Assembly (NCBI RefSeq): GCF_000328705.1
Contig: NC_019673.1
Coordinates: 5,704,001 to 5,768,000, forward strand
Length of the DNA stretch: 64,000 bases
Direction of reading: 5' to 3'
From: Saccharothrix espanaensis DSM 44229
Lineage (GTDB): Bacteria > Actinomycetota > Actinomycetes > Mycobacteriales > Pseudonocardiaceae
Below the pieces are notes generated by a model. It saw nothing but the letters and a program-made list of their open reading frames with translations, searched no databases and was not told the DNA's origin. A program made the translations under genes and the position numbers. This document shows, piece by piece, positions 34,101-42,990 of this stretch (position 1 is its first letter; every line of letters begins with the position of its first letter).

Positions 34101-37100
34101 TCGAGGAGCGGACCGGGGCCCGGCTGCCGGTGGCGACCGTCCTCGCCACGCCGGTACTCGCCGACCTCGCCGCGGCGCTGACCGAGGCGCTGGCCGAAAC
34201 TCGGACCGGGGCGGGCCGGACCGTCGCGCTGGAGCCCGCCGGGCCCGCCGACGGTCCGCTCCCGCTGAGCCGGGAGCAGCAGCGCCTGTGGTTCCTGCAC
34301 CAGGTGGCCCCGTCCGCCGCGTACAACATCCCGCTGCGCTTCGCCCTGCCCGGGTCGGTGGCCGTCGACCGGCTGGCCGACGCGCTCGCCGGCCTGCTCC
34401 GCCGGCACCGGGTGCTCCGCTCGGTCGTGGCGGACGCCGACGGCGGGCCGGTGGCCCGTCCGGTCGACGTCGCCGACTGGTCGCCGCGGCGGATCGAGGT
34501 GTCGGACGTGGACGACGCCGTCGCGCGCGAGGCCGGTCACGTCTTCGCGCTCGACCGCGAGATCCCGCTGCGCGCGGCACTGCTCACCGGGCCGGACGGC
34601 GCCCGGCACCTGGTCCTGACGATCCACCACATCGCCTTCGACGGGCATTCGCTCGCGCCGCTGCTCGACGAACTGGCCGCGCGCTACCTCGGACAGGAGC
34701 CCGCCGCACCGCGGTACGAGTTCGCCGACGTGGTGCGCCGGCAGCGTTCGCCGGAGTACGCGCGCGAGGTCGCCGCCGCGCTGGACCACTTCGCGCACCG
34801 CCTGGCCGACGCGCCACGCGTGACCGCGCTGCCCGGCGAGGGGGACGGCAGTGGTGTCGGCGTCGTGCGGCTGCCGCTGTCGGGCGACCTGGTCACGGGG
34901 GTGGCGGAGCTGGCCAGGGCGCAGGGGGTGAGCCCGTTCGCGTTCTGGCTCGGGGTGGTCGGCGTGGTGCTGGCCCGGCTCAGCGGCGAGCCCGACCAGG
35001 TCGTGGCGGTGCCGGTGGCCAACCGCGACCGCGGCGAGTTCCGGTCCGTGGTCGGCCTGCTGACCAACACCGTGCCGCTGCGGGTGACCGTCGACGGGCG
35101 GGAGTCGTTCGGCGACCTGGTGCGCGGGCTGTTCGACCGGCTCACCGAGGACCTCGCCCACCAGTCCTGCCCGTTGGAGGACCTGGCCGCCCGGCTGGGC
35201 GTCACCCCGGACCGGCGCAACCCGCCGATCAGCCAGGTCCTGTTCAGCACCGCGAGCTACCCGCCGAGCGACGCCGGCGGGCAGCGGTTCGAGCCGCGCC
35301 CGGTGTCACCCGGTGCCGCGAAGTACCCGCTGTCGATCTCGGTCTCGACCGCGGGCGACGCGGCCGAGGTGGTCCTGGAGTTCGACCGGGAGCGGTACGG
35401 CGACGGGCAGATCGCCTCGCTGGCCGCCGCCGTCGAGGCCGCGGTCGGGCAGTTCCTCGCCGCTCCCCGGCGGCCGGTGGCCGACCTGGTGCTCGCCCGG
35501 GTCGAACCCCGCCACGACGGGGACGGGGCCGGCGACTTCGCACCGATCACCGAGCACATCGCCCGGCAGGTCGAGCAGCGGCCCGGTTCGACGGCGGTCC
35601 ACGGCGGCACCGGGCAGGACGTCGACTACTCGACGTTGTGGCGGCGCGCCGAGGCGTACGGCGCCGCGCTGGCGGCACGCGGCGTCGGCGCCGGCAGCCG
35701 GGTGGCGATCCTGATGCGCCGCACCGACACGCTTCCCGTGGTGCTGCTCGGCGTGCTGCTGTCGGGCGCGGCCTACGTGCCGCTGGACCCCGCCTACCCG
35801 GCCGCCCGGCTCGGCCACGTCCTGGCCGACTCGACGCCCGACCTGCTGATCACCGACCTGCCGTCGGTGCCGGCGGAGGTGTCCGACCGCACGACGGTCG
35901 TCCCGGTGGCCGATCTGGTCGGGGGGCCCGACCGGTGGACGCGGGCGGTGCCCCGGCCCGAGGACCCGGCCTACGTCATCTACACGTCGGGGACCACCGG
36001 GAGGCCCAAGGGCGTGGTCGTCCCGCACGGGGGCCTGCACTGGCTGCGGCACTGGGCCGCGCGGACCTACCTGCCCGAGGACCTGCGGCAGGTGTTCGCC
36101 GGCACGTCGGTCTGCTTCGACCTGTCGGTCTTCGAGATCTTCGTGACCTGGTCGCTGGGCGGCGGCCTGCGGCTGGGCGGCACCACCCTCGACCTGATCT
36201 CCGGTGCCGAGGGCGTCACCCTGGTCAACACCGTGCCCTCGGTGTGGGAGGAAGTCCTCGAACACCGCGCTCCCCCGGCGTCGCTGCGGGTGCTCAACCT
36301 GGCCGGGGAGCCGTTGCGGCGGACCCTGGTCGACCGGACCGGCGCGGTCGCGCCCGCCGTGCGGCTGTACAACCTGTACGGCCCCACCGAGGACACCACG
36401 TACTCGACCGCCGCCCTGGTCCCGCTGACCGGCACCGGGCCGGTGCCGATCGGCGACCCGCTGCCGGGCACGGCGGCGTACGTGCTCGACGCCGAGGGCC
36501 GCCCGGTGCCGGACGGCTTCCCCGGCGAACTCCACCTGGCGGGCCGCAAGCTCGCCGCCGGCTACCTGGACCAGCCCGGCCTCACCGCGCGGCGGTTCGT
36601 GGCCGACCCGTTCGGCGGCGGGGTCATGTACCGCACGGGCGACCGGGTGCGCCGGGAGCCGGACGGCCCGCTGGTGCACCTGGGCCGGCTGGACGACCAG
36701 TGCAAGGTGCGCGGGTTCCGGGTCGAGCCCGAGGAGGTCGAGCGGGTGTTCGACGAGCACCCGTGGATCGCCGAGGTCTGCGTGGTGCCCCGGGAGGCGG
36801 GCACGCCCAGGGCCCGGCTGGTCGCCTTCGTCGCCGGGGCCGGTCCGGGCCCGGAGCCGGCGGAGCTGACGGCGTGGGCCGCGGACCGGCTGCCGGCGCA
36901 CCTGGTGCCGTCGACGGTCGTGCTGCTCGACCGGCTGCCCCGCAACCCCTCGGGCAAGGCGGACCGGGCCGAACTCGCCGCCCGCCCGCTGCCCGACGCG
37001 GAGCCGACCGGCGTGGTGGCGCCGGTCGGTCCGCTGGAGACGTGGCTGGTCGAGCGGTTCGCCGCGCTGCCCGGTGCCGGCCAGACCGGCGCGGGCCACA

Positions 37101-37384
37101 CCGGTGCCGCGCTCGGTGCCGGTCAGGTCGGGGCAGGTCAGGTCGGGGCCGGTCGGATCGGGGCAGGTCAGGTCGGGGCCGGTCGGATCGGGGCGACCAC
37201 CCACTTCGCGGCCGTCGGCGGCGACACCGCGGCGGCCGAAGCGCTGGCCGGGGAGGTGCTGCGGGCGCATGGGGTGCCGCTCACCCTCCGGGACGTCCTG
37301 GACCACCCCACGCCGCGCGCCTTGGCCCGCCTGGTGGAGCAGCGCCGCGCCGAGGCCGACGACGTGACCACGTTGCTGATCTAG
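31154..37384 (+). CDS. two-module NRPS (C-A-T-C-A-T)
   Basis: 2076 residues. C1 (about 20-440) has PHLLADG at 143-149, so one His of HHxxxDG is changed. A1 (about 440-940) shows TSGTTG near 585 and YGPTE near 721; its pocket reads roughly D-A-L-W-L-G-G-T-F, close to valine/aliphatic codes. T1 has LGGNSL near 968. C2 has an intact HHIAFDG near 1157. A2 has TSGTTG near 1610 and YGPTED near 1741; its pocket reads roughly D-L-F-N-N-A-L-T-Y, an alanine-like code. The last T domain reads VGGDT near 2021: Thr replaces the phosphopantetheinyl Ser, and a Gly-Ala-rich repeat (about 1973-2015) is inserted before it. There is no thioesterase. Confidence 0.92.
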   Translation: MTESSTSATAESSRGTAGVPLSRGQRLLWNAGRLPGGAVAYNIHVAYALRGPLDADRLAEAVERVYRDNPALHTRFVAGGGTVRQVPALDPHWRVDRPRTAEAELAKCFRREAGREFDLAGGQVFVARLHRVAEEHHVLELTVPHLLADGWSMGLIWDAVRAHYLGEDLPEPDLRHPAEADSEADSDADTDQWVDRLADVDLPDLPVRLQRVGAPDPRSAFGDDVDPATAEAVWRMAEREDVTPFTVLLAAYAVALGRFTGRADVTVSTPYANRRPGYRRAVGYFVSMLPLALTVAEEQTFAQLAASAFAENQWAMDHPDLDLDRLLRALDEDGGRAHNPLQHFVIVWQHGIGGSDLGATRVERVPLHPARVKFPVSLLVTPRGKGFSLQWEFDPDVVAPYAVESLDRVFRQLLHRLTASPDTPIGAVAIDHHEVAPQAFTYTDLRTRWDSTVAAHGHRTALREGGNAVDYRSVDERSDAVAAALQDRGVAPGDFVGLAVRGGIDRAIAVLGVIKAGACYVPLGREWPAGRLRELCARLDVTSAVTGPDDAAPAPGVEAVPVVQPVGRAPEVVERTADSAAYVNFTSGTTGEPKAIVCTDAGVVRLVTDQDFAPLDEDLVMLQAAPADFDAYTLELWGPLLNGGSSVSPAGPLTAAGLRAAVTEHGVNTAWLTSALFNTLVDLDVECFAGLRTLLVGGDVVSPRHVARVHRRHAGLRVVNGYGPTENTTFTSCFPIPRDWPADRPVPIGRPVRGGDVRVWGTDRTPLPPGFVGELVATGAGVARGYHGDHADPSFTNLHTGDGWVRAYRTGDLGYADPDGCLHYLGRRDGQVKVNGRRVELAGLERVLRAHPGVADAAALVGSAGQGQTLVGVVTGDVARDDGRREELARWLRERLPAFQLPDRLVRVEHLPLTANGKVDRRALAELAAEPRDRRPDRPLTPDERALAGIWSELLGDAVDRPDAHFLQLGGNSLLAMSVQALIEERTGARLPVATVLATPVLADLAAALTEALAETRTGAGRTVALEPAGPADGPLPLSREQQRLWFLHQVAPSAAYNIPLRFALPGSVAVDRLADALAGLLRRHRVLRSVVADADGGPVARPVDVADWSPRRIEVSDVDDAVAREAGHVFALDREIPLRAALLTGPDGARHLVLTIHHIAFDGHSLAPLLDELAARYLGQEPAAPRYEFADVVRRQRSPEYAREVAAALDHFAHRLADAPRVTALPGEGDGSGVGVVRLPLSGDLVTGVAELARAQGVSPFAFWLGVVGVVLARLSGEPDQVVAVPVANRDRGEFRSVVGLLTNTVPLRVTVDGRESFGDLVRGLFDRLTEDLAHQSCPLEDLAARLGVTPDRRNPPISQVLFSTASYPPSDAGGQRFEPRPVSPGAAKYPLSISVSTAGDAAEVVLEFDRERYGDGQIASLAAAVEAAVGQFLAAPRRPVADLVLARVEPRHDGDGAGDFAPITEHIARQVEQRPGSTAVHGGTGQDVDYSTLWRRAEAYGAALAARGVGAGSRVAILMRRTDTLPVVLLGVLLSGAAYVPLDPAYPAARLGHVLADSTPDLLITDLPSVPAEVSDRTTVVPVADLVGGPDRWTRAVPRPEDPAYVIYTSGTTGRPKGVVVPHGGLHWLRHWAARTYLPEDLRQVFAGTSVCFDLSVFEIFVTWSLGGGLRLGGTTLDLISGAEGVTLVNTVPSVWEEVLEHRAPPASLRVLNLAGEPLRRTLVDRTGAVAPAVRLYNLYGPTEDTTYSTAALVPLTGTGPVPIGDPLPGTAAYVLDAEGRPVPDGFPGELHLAGRKLAAGYLDQPGLTARRFVADPFGGGVMYRTGDRVRREPDGPLVHLGRLDDQCKVRGFRVEPEEVERVFDEHPWIAEVCVVPREAGTPRARLVAFVAGAGPGPEPAELTAWAADRLPAHLVPSTVVLLDRLPRNPSGKADRAELAARPLPDAEPTGVVAPVGPLETWLVERFAALPGAGQTGAGHTGAALGAGQVGAGQVGAGRIGAGQVGAGRIGATTHFAAVGGDTAAAEALAGEVLRAHGVPLTLRDVLDHPTPRALARLVEQRRAEADDVTTLLI
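37116..37190 (+). repeat. five 15-bp in-frame tandem repeats inside the NRPS
   Basis: Units such as GGGCAGGTCAGGTCG and GGGCCGGTCGGATCG alternate, giving two perfect 30-bp copies (37131-37160 and 37161-37190) plus one leading unit. They encode GAGQV/GAGRI repeats in the linker between helix 1 and the prosthetic-group motif of the last carrier domain. Looser GAGQT/GAGHT units precede them. This looks like recent slippage expansion. Confidence 0.9.
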
Positions 37385-37443
37385 GTGCCCGTGAGGCGAC
37401 CGACCCCGTCCCGCGCTGGAACCCGCTGAGAAGAGGCGCACCG

Positions 37444-40400
37444 ATGCTCGCCCGCAACGATCCCCACGCCGAACGCTGCCTGCTCTACCTGGACACCCGG
37501 GAACTGCCCAACGAGCGGGAAGCCGAGCTGCGCGCGGCCCTCGACCAGGGGTACCGGCTCGTGGTGGCCACCCCCACCCCGGCGGCCTACCGCGGCTACC
37601 CGCTCACCCACGTGATCGAGGCGCCGGTGGGCGACTACGACAAGGCCGAGGAGGTGATCGTGGAGGACCTGGCGCGCCACGGCCTCACCGTGCACGGCGT
37701 CGTGGCGTGGAAGGACCGCGAGGTGGAGTTGGCCGCCCGACTGGGTGCCCGGCTGGGCCTGCACACCACCAGCCCGCGCGCGGCGGTGAACGTGCGCAAC
37801 AAGGTGCTCACGCGCCGGCTGCTGGACGGCATCGAGGGCGCGAACCCCCGTTACGCCGTGGTGCGCCAGGAAGACGAGCTGGCCGCGGCCGTCGCCGAGG
37901 TGGGTGTCCCCTGCCTGCTCAAGCCGGCCGGGAACTCCGGCGGCCGGGGCATCCGGCGGGTCGCCGACGCCGCCGACGCGATCGCCGCCTACCGGGAGTT
38001 CACCGGCTACAACGCGGCGCAGGCGGGCGAGATGTTCCACTACTACGAGGACGCCGTCCTGGTGGAGGAGGAGCTGACCGGCAGCGAGCACTCCGTGGCC
38101 GGGGTCGTCAGCGGCGGCCGGGTGATCACGCTGGGCGTCGCCGACAAGCTGTTCGACCGGTCGCTTCCCCTCCAGTACCAGAACGTCGTGCCGTCCCGGC
38201 TGCCGGCGGCGGTGCTGGCCGAGGCGCTCGACCTGGTGCGCCGGGCCGTCGCCGCGACCGGGATCGACCACTGCGGCTTCCACGTCGACCTGATGGTGAC
38301 CGACGCCGGCGTCCGGGTCCTGGAGGTCGGCGGCAGGCTGGGCGGAGAACTGATCAACTCGCACCTGATCCCGCTGGCCCAGCCCGGCCTCAACCCGTAC
38401 CAGGCCGTGCTCGACGTGGTGCAGGGCCACTCCCCCTTGGCGCTGGACGACTACACCGGACGCTTCCGGGGTTTCGCGGCCTCGCGCGTGGTGATGCCGC
38501 CCGACTTCGGGGTGCTGGACCGGATCGAAGGCGTGCAGGACGTGCGCCGCGACTCGCGGTGCCGCGACTTCATGCAGCTCTACGGCCCCGGTCAGCGGAT
38601 GGTGCCGCCGGAGGTGCGGTTCAAGGGCTACGAGATCGGCTACCTCGTCGCGCAGTGCGGCCCGGACGAGGACATCGACGCCACGATCGCGGAACTGGTG
38701 GACCGCATCACCATCACGGTGGTGCCGGACCCGCCAGTGGAGTCCACTGTGGACGACCGTCCCGTCCACGACCTCCTGCGCGAGCTCGGCGAGCACTCGG
38801 TCACCGTGCGGGCGCAGGACGGGAACCTGCGGCTCGACGGCCCGGTCACCGCGCTGCCCAAGGAGGTCGTGCAGCGGGTCAAGGCGCACAAGCCGGCGAT
38901 CCTCGACCTGCTGGCCCGGGTGAGCGACCGGGTCGAACGGCTCGACGACCCGCCCGTGCCGGGGCCGTTGTCCCCCGCCCAGCAGGCGGCCCTCGCCGTC
39001 GAGCCGGACCACGGCGCGGCCCGGTCGGTGCTGCGGCAGAGCGTGCGCTGCGCGGGCGAGGTGGATCCCGAAGCGCTGGCGAAGGCGTTCGCCCGCCTGC
39101 TGGACCGGCACGAGATCCTGCGCGCGGTCGTGGCGGACGGCCGGCTCGCCCTGGCCGATTCGGCACCGTTCGAGCAGGCACCGTTCGAGCAGGCCGGGAC
39201 GCCGGTCGACCTGCGCTCCGGACCGGCGTTCGCGCTGCACGTCCGCCCGGACGGGGACGACACCCTGATCGAGCTGACCGCGCACCCCCTGGTCGCCGAC
39301 GCGCGGACCCTCGCGCTCGCCCTGGGCGAACTGGCCCGGCTGCACAACGGGGAACCCGAGCCCGCCGACCCGGTCGGCTACGCCGAGTTCACCGCCGCGC
39401 AGGCGCGCTACCTGGCCCACCCGGTCACCGCCGCCCGGCGCGCCCGGCTGACCGTCGACCCCGCCGTCCTGCGCGCCCCGGCCGCCTCCGTGCAGCGGCT
39501 CACCGCGCCCGCGCCCACCGCGGACGTGGCGGCGATCGCGGCCGAACTGGGCTCCACCGTCACGATCCTGAGGTTGGGCGCGTTCCTCCTCGCGGCCCAC
39601 CGGCTGGGCCTGGCGCGGGCCGTGGCGGTCGAGCAGCCCAACCGGTCGGGGGCGTTCGCCGAGGTGCTGGGCCCGGTGGCCACCACGGCGCTGCTGCCCC
39701 TGCCGTCCGCGCCGACCGTCCGGGAGTTCCTCACCGCGGTCCGCGACCGGGTGCTGGACGCCCACGAGCACCAGGACCTGCCGCTCCCGGCGCCCGCCGA
39801 CCTGGTGCCCCGGGTGCGGTTCACCGAGCGGCCGGGGCCGACCCCCGGACCGGTCTTCGGCGGTGCCGCCGCAACGCTGTCCCCGGTCGAGGCCCTGCTG
39901 CCGGGCGGCGACCTGGCGCTGACCCACGTCGACGGCGTCGAACTGGTCGTGGAGCACGACGCCGCGCCGGAGCGGGCCGAAGCGGTCGCGAGCCTCTACC
40001 GCTTCCTGCTCGACCGCCTGGACGACTGCCTCGACCGCGCGCCCGACGACCTGCCGCAGGACGTGGCCGCGGTGCGGCGGGCCGAGCACGAGCTGTCCCG
40101 GACGTCGTCGGCGGTCGAGGCGGTGCGGGAGATCTTCGCCGACGTGCTGGGCCGCGCGCGGGTCGGGCCGCGGGAGAACTTCTTCGAGCTGGGCGGGACC
40201 TCGCTGACCGTCGCGAAGGTCGTCTCCCGGGTCCGGCAGCGGTTCGGGACGGCACCGGGCTTCGCCGAGGTCTTCGACCACCCGACCCCGGCCGGGCTGG
40301 CCGGCGTCCTCGGCGCACCCGGCACGTCGACCGGGTACGCCCTGGTGGCGCGCCCGCCGCTGGCGGAACTGCCGGCGTCCCCGCAGCAGGTGCGCTACTT

Positions 40401-41634
40401 CCTCACCTACAACATCGATCCCGCCCGCTCGGGCCGGATCAGCGTGCTGGTGGACGAGTGGGCCGACGCCGACGCGTTCCGCGCGGCCGTGGCGAACGTG
40501 GTCCAGCGGCACGAACTGCTCCGCACGGGGTTCTTCACCGACGCGGCGGGCGTGCTGCACCAGCGCATCGCCGCGTCGGTGTCGCCGGAGGTGTCCGAGG
40601 CCCGGCTGACCGCCGAGGACCAGGACGGGCGGCGGGCGGAGCTGGAGGCCGCGCTGCGCACCCACACCTTCGACCTGGCCGCCCCGCCGCTGCTGAAGGT
40701 GCTGCTCGACCCGTTGCCGCAGGGCGGGGTGCGGGCGGCGGTCGGGGTGTTCAGCGGACTCCTGGACGCCTACTCGGAGGGCACCCTGGCCGTCGAGCTG
40801 CGCACCGCGTACGAGGCGGCGCTCGCCGGCACCCTGGCCGGGCTGCCCCGGCCCCCGGTGCAGTACCAGGACTTCTGCCGGTGGCAGCACGACCTGGCCG
40901 CCGGCCCGGAGTTCGACCGCGCGCGCACGTTCTGGGAGCAGCGCTACCCCGCCGACCACGAGCCCTTCCGGCTGCCCGCCGACGACGGCGAGCGGACCGG
41001 CGCGATGCGCGTGTTCCTGCTCGGCGACGAGCTCAGCGCCGCCGCCCGGGACGCCGCCGCGGCCTGCGAGTCGAGCCTGTTCGGCTTCCTGCTGGCCAAC
41101 TTCTTCGAGCGGGCCGCCGAGCTGTACGGCCGCGACGACGTGTCGGTGGGCGTGCTCTACCACGGCCGGGAGAACGAGGAGCTGGCCGACCTGGTCGGCT
41201 ACTTCGTCGACCTGTTCTGCCTGCGCTGCGACGTGCGCGGGCCGGCGGAGTTCCGCGATCTGGTGCGGCGGGTCAACCAGGAGCTGTTCGGTTCCGTCGA
41301 CGCCCGTGCCTACCAGTACCAGGACCTGGCCGAACGGGTGGGCGCGTCGCCCGCGGACCCGGTGTTCCCGGTGACCGGCTTCCACGTCAACAACGTCATA
41401 GTGCCCGGCCGCGCGACGCGGGTGGGCGAGGAGTTCCGGGAGCAGGTGCTGGACCTGCCGTACCGGCCGAAGTTCGACTTCAACATCTACGTGCACGAGT
41501 CCGACCGGGGCATCCTGATCAGGATGGCGTACGCGACGGCGGTCGTCGGCCACGAACGGGCCGCGACCCTCGCCGCGGACTTCGTGGCCGGCGTCCGACG
41601 GAACGTGCGCGCCGTCCTGGGGAGCACCACATGA
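37444..41634 (+). CDS. ATP-grasp ligase fused to NRPS docking-C-T-C domains
   Basis: 1396 residues. Residues 1-430 form an ATP-grasp amino acid ligase (KPAGNSGGRGI, YYEDAVLVEEEL, GFHVDLMV, VLEVGGRLGGE). Residues 440-490 (VHDLLRELGEHSVTV... HKPAILDLLA) look like a TubC-type docking domain. A condensation-like domain follows with AHPLVADA in place of HHxxxDG. A carrier domain has FFELGGTSL near 912, with Ser present. A last condensation-like domain starts near 976 and has FSGLLDAY at the active-site position. Both C domains thus lack key residues, while the ATP-grasp part looks intact. AAGAGG precedes the ATG. I infer amide-bond formation by the ATP-grasp part with the NRPS part as scaffold or partner. 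Confidence 0.85.
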   Translation: MLARNDPHAERCLLYLDTRELPNEREAELRAALDQGYRLVVATPTPAAYRGYPLTHVIEAPVGDYDKAEEVIVEDLARHGLTVHGVVAWKDREVELAARLGARLGLHTTSPRAAVNVRNKVLTRRLLDGIEGANPRYAVVRQEDELAAAVAEVGVPCLLKPAGNSGGRGIRRVADAADAIAAYREFTGYNAAQAGEMFHYYEDAVLVEEELTGSEHSVAGVVSGGRVITLGVADKLFDRSLPLQYQNVVPSRLPAAVLAEALDLVRRAVAATGIDHCGFHVDLMVTDAGVRVLEVGGRLGGELINSHLIPLAQPGLNPYQAVLDVVQGHSPLALDDYTGRFRGFAASRVVMPPDFGVLDRIEGVQDVRRDSRCRDFMQLYGPGQRMVPPEVRFKGYEIGYLVAQCGPDEDIDATIAELVDRITITVVPDPPVESTVDDRPVHDLLRELGEHSVTVRAQDGNLRLDGPVTALPKEVVQRVKAHKPAILDLLARVSDRVERLDDPPVPGPLSPAQQAALAVEPDHGAARSVLRQSVRCAGEVDPEALAKAFARLLDRHEILRAVVADGRLALADSAPFEQAPFEQAGTPVDLRSGPAFALHVRPDGDDTLIELTAHPLVADARTLALALGELARLHNGEPEPADPVGYAEFTAAQARYLAHPVTAARRARLTVDPAVLRAPAASVQRLTAPAPTADVAAIAAELGSTVTILRLGAFLLAAHRLGLARAVAVEQPNRSGAFAEVLGPVATTALLPLPSAPTVREFLTAVRDRVLDAHEHQDLPLPAPADLVPRVRFTERPGPTPGPVFGGAAATLSPVEALLPGGDLALTHVDGVELVVEHDAAPERAEAVASLYRFLLDRLDDCLDRAPDDLPQDVAAVRRAEHELSRTSSAVEAVREIFADVLGRARVGPRENFFELGGTSLTVAKVVSRVRQRFGTAPGFAEVFDHPTPAGLAGVLGAPGTSTGYALVARPPLAELPASPQQVRYFLTYNIDPARSGRISVLVDEWADADAFRAAVANVVQRHELLRTGFFTDAAGVLHQRIAASVSPEVSEARLTAEDQDGRRAELEAALRTHTFDLAAPPLLKVLLDPLPQGGVRAAVGVFSGLLDAYSEGTLAVELRTAYEAALAGTLAGLPRPPVQYQDFCRWQHDLAAGPEFDRARTFWEQRYPADHEPFRLPADDGERTGAMRVFLLGDELSAAARDAAAACESSLFGFLLANFFERAAELYGRDDVSVGVLYHGRENEELADLVGYFVDLFCLRCDVRGPAEFRDLVRRVNQELFGSVDARAYQYQDLAERVGASPADPVFPVTGFHVNNVIVPGRATRVGEEFREQVLDLPYRPKFDFNIYVHESDRGILIRMAYATAVVGHERAATLAADFVAGVRRNVRAVLGSTT

Positions 41635-42980
41635 CCGGCACCACGCGGACCTACGGGCTGATCGGCATCGGCATCGGCGTGTTCAACCTCTCGCTCGCCG
41701 CACTGCTGGAGGACAACGGCTACCGGGACGCCGTCTTCTTCGACCGGCAGCCGGAGATGACCTGGCACGGCGGCCTGCTGCTGGAGTCCTCGGAGCTCCA
41801 GGTGCACTACCTCAAGGACCTGGTCACCCCGGTCGACCCGACCAGCCGGTTCAGCTTCCTCAACTACCTGGCCCAGCGCGGCGTGCTCTACCAGTTCCTC
41901 AACCGCCGGGGCGGGGCGGTCGGGCGCGGCCAGTTCCAGCGCTACTTCCGCTGGGTCGCCGACGCGCTGCCGAGCACCCGCTTCGGGTCGACCGTCGAGG
42001 CCGTGGAGTTCGACGGCGAGCACTTCCGGGTCCGCGTCAACGGCGAGGAGCACCGGTCGCGGCACCTGGCGGTGGCGACGGGCCCGCGGCCGACCGTGCC
42101 CGACTGCGCGCGCCCGCACCTGGGCGACCGGGTGTTCCACGCCTCGGAGTACCGGCAACGGCGGGAAGGGCTGCACGGGGCGCGGATCACGGTGGTCGGC
42201 GGCGGCCAGACCGGCGCGGAGGTGGTGCTCGACGCGATGAACACCGTGCCGCACCGCGAACTGGCCTGGTACGGGCGGCGGCTGGCCTTCTCCCAGCTCG
42301 AAGACCACTCGTTCGTCAACGAACTCTACGTGCCGAGCTTCACCCGGGAGTTCCGGGCGGCGGCCGAGGACAAGCGGCTGGAACTGCTGGACCGGTTGGC
42401 GATGTCGTCGGACGGCATCACCCAGCACGTGGTCGACGCCATCTACCGGCTCGCCTACGACCGGATGTTCTTCTCCGACAACGAGTACGACTACGACTTC
42501 CGGGCCGGGCAGGAACTGGTCGGGCTGGAACCCGCTCCCGGCGGTGGTTACGAGCTGACCATGAGGTCGTGGCTGGACGACGGGTTGCGCACCGAGACGA
42601 CCGACGCGGTCGTGCTCGCCACCGGCTTCACGCCCTCCTCCTGGGACCACCTGCGCGGCGTCCTCGGCGGAATCGACGCCACCGAAAAGCACGACAGCGC
42701 GGGACACGACAGCGCGGCGCACGACTGCGCGGGGCACGACTGCGCGGCGGCCGGGAACGTCAAGGACGAGGTCCCGCCGGTGGGCCAGAACTTCGAGGTC
42801 CTGTGGCGGCACCAGGAGACCAACAGCATCTTCGTCCAGAACGGCAGCCGGAAGTGCATCGGCCTGGCCGACCCCAACCTGAGCATCGCGGCCTGGCGCG
42901 CGGCCATGATCGCCAACCGGGTGCTCGGCCGCGAGGTCTACTCGACGCACCCCGACACCCCGCTCGTGCGGTTCTCCTAG
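41631..42980 (+). CDS. lysine/ornithine N-hydroxylase (NADPH, FAD)
   Basis: 449 residues of the class B N-hydroxylating monooxygenase family. Motifs: FAD site LIGIGIGVFNLSLAALL, substrate segment LQVHYLKDLVTPVDPTS, NADPH site VVGGGQTGAEVVLDAM, and the late ATGFTPSSW. It should hydroxylate the side-chain amine of lysine or ornithine. No acyl- or formyltransferase for a hydroxamate is found nearby; a MetRS-like protein and a cupin follow instead, which fits N-N bond formation from N-hydroxylysine. Residues 354-373 are four repeats HDSAG/HDSAA/HDCAG/HDCAA, a lineage-specific insertion. ATGA overlap with the preceding gene. Confidence 0.9.
   Translation: MTGTTRTYGLIGIGIGVFNLSLAALLEDNGYRDAVFFDRQPEMTWHGGLLLESSELQVHYLKDLVTPVDPTSRFSFLNYLAQRGVLYQFLNRRGGAVGRGQFQRYFRWVADALPSTRFGSTVEAVEFDGEHFRVRVNGEEHRSRHLAVATGPRPTVPDCARPHLGDRVFHASEYRQRREGLHGARITVVGGGQTGAEVVLDAMNTVPHRELAWYGRRLAFSQLEDHSFVNELYVPSFTREFRAAAEDKRLELLDRLAMSSDGITQHVVDAIYRLAYDRMFFSDNEYDYDFRAGQELVGLEPAPGGGYELTMRSWLDDGLRTETTDAVVLATGFTPSSWDHLRGVLGGIDATEKHDSAGHDSAAHDCAGHDCAAAGNVKDEVPPVGQNFEVLWRHQETNSIFVQNGSRKCIGLADPNLSIAAWRAAMIANRVLGREVYSTHPDTPLVRFS
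42690..42749 (+). repeat. four 15-bp in-frame tandem repeats in the N-hydroxylase gene
   Basis: Units based on CACGACAGCGCGGGA encode HD(S/C)A(G/A) four times in a row. Unit length equals that of the repeat in the upstream NRPS gene (15 bp), though the sequence differs. The His/Asp/Cys content could bind metal, or the repeat may be neutral. Confidence 0.9.
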
Positions 42981-42990
42981 GACGGTGGCG

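Noticed and set aside
31217-35161. 1314-codon minus-strand frame opposite the NRPS
   Set aside because: Composition (Arg/Gln/His/Val-rich without domain motifs) is that of antisense to a GC-rich gene; the plus strand has complete NRPS domains.
34288-41634. Very long open frame on the plus strand beginning inside the NRPS gene
   Set aside because: Only its part from 37444 is real. The upstream section is the Arg/Gly-rich shadow of the NRPS read in another frame, without RBS.
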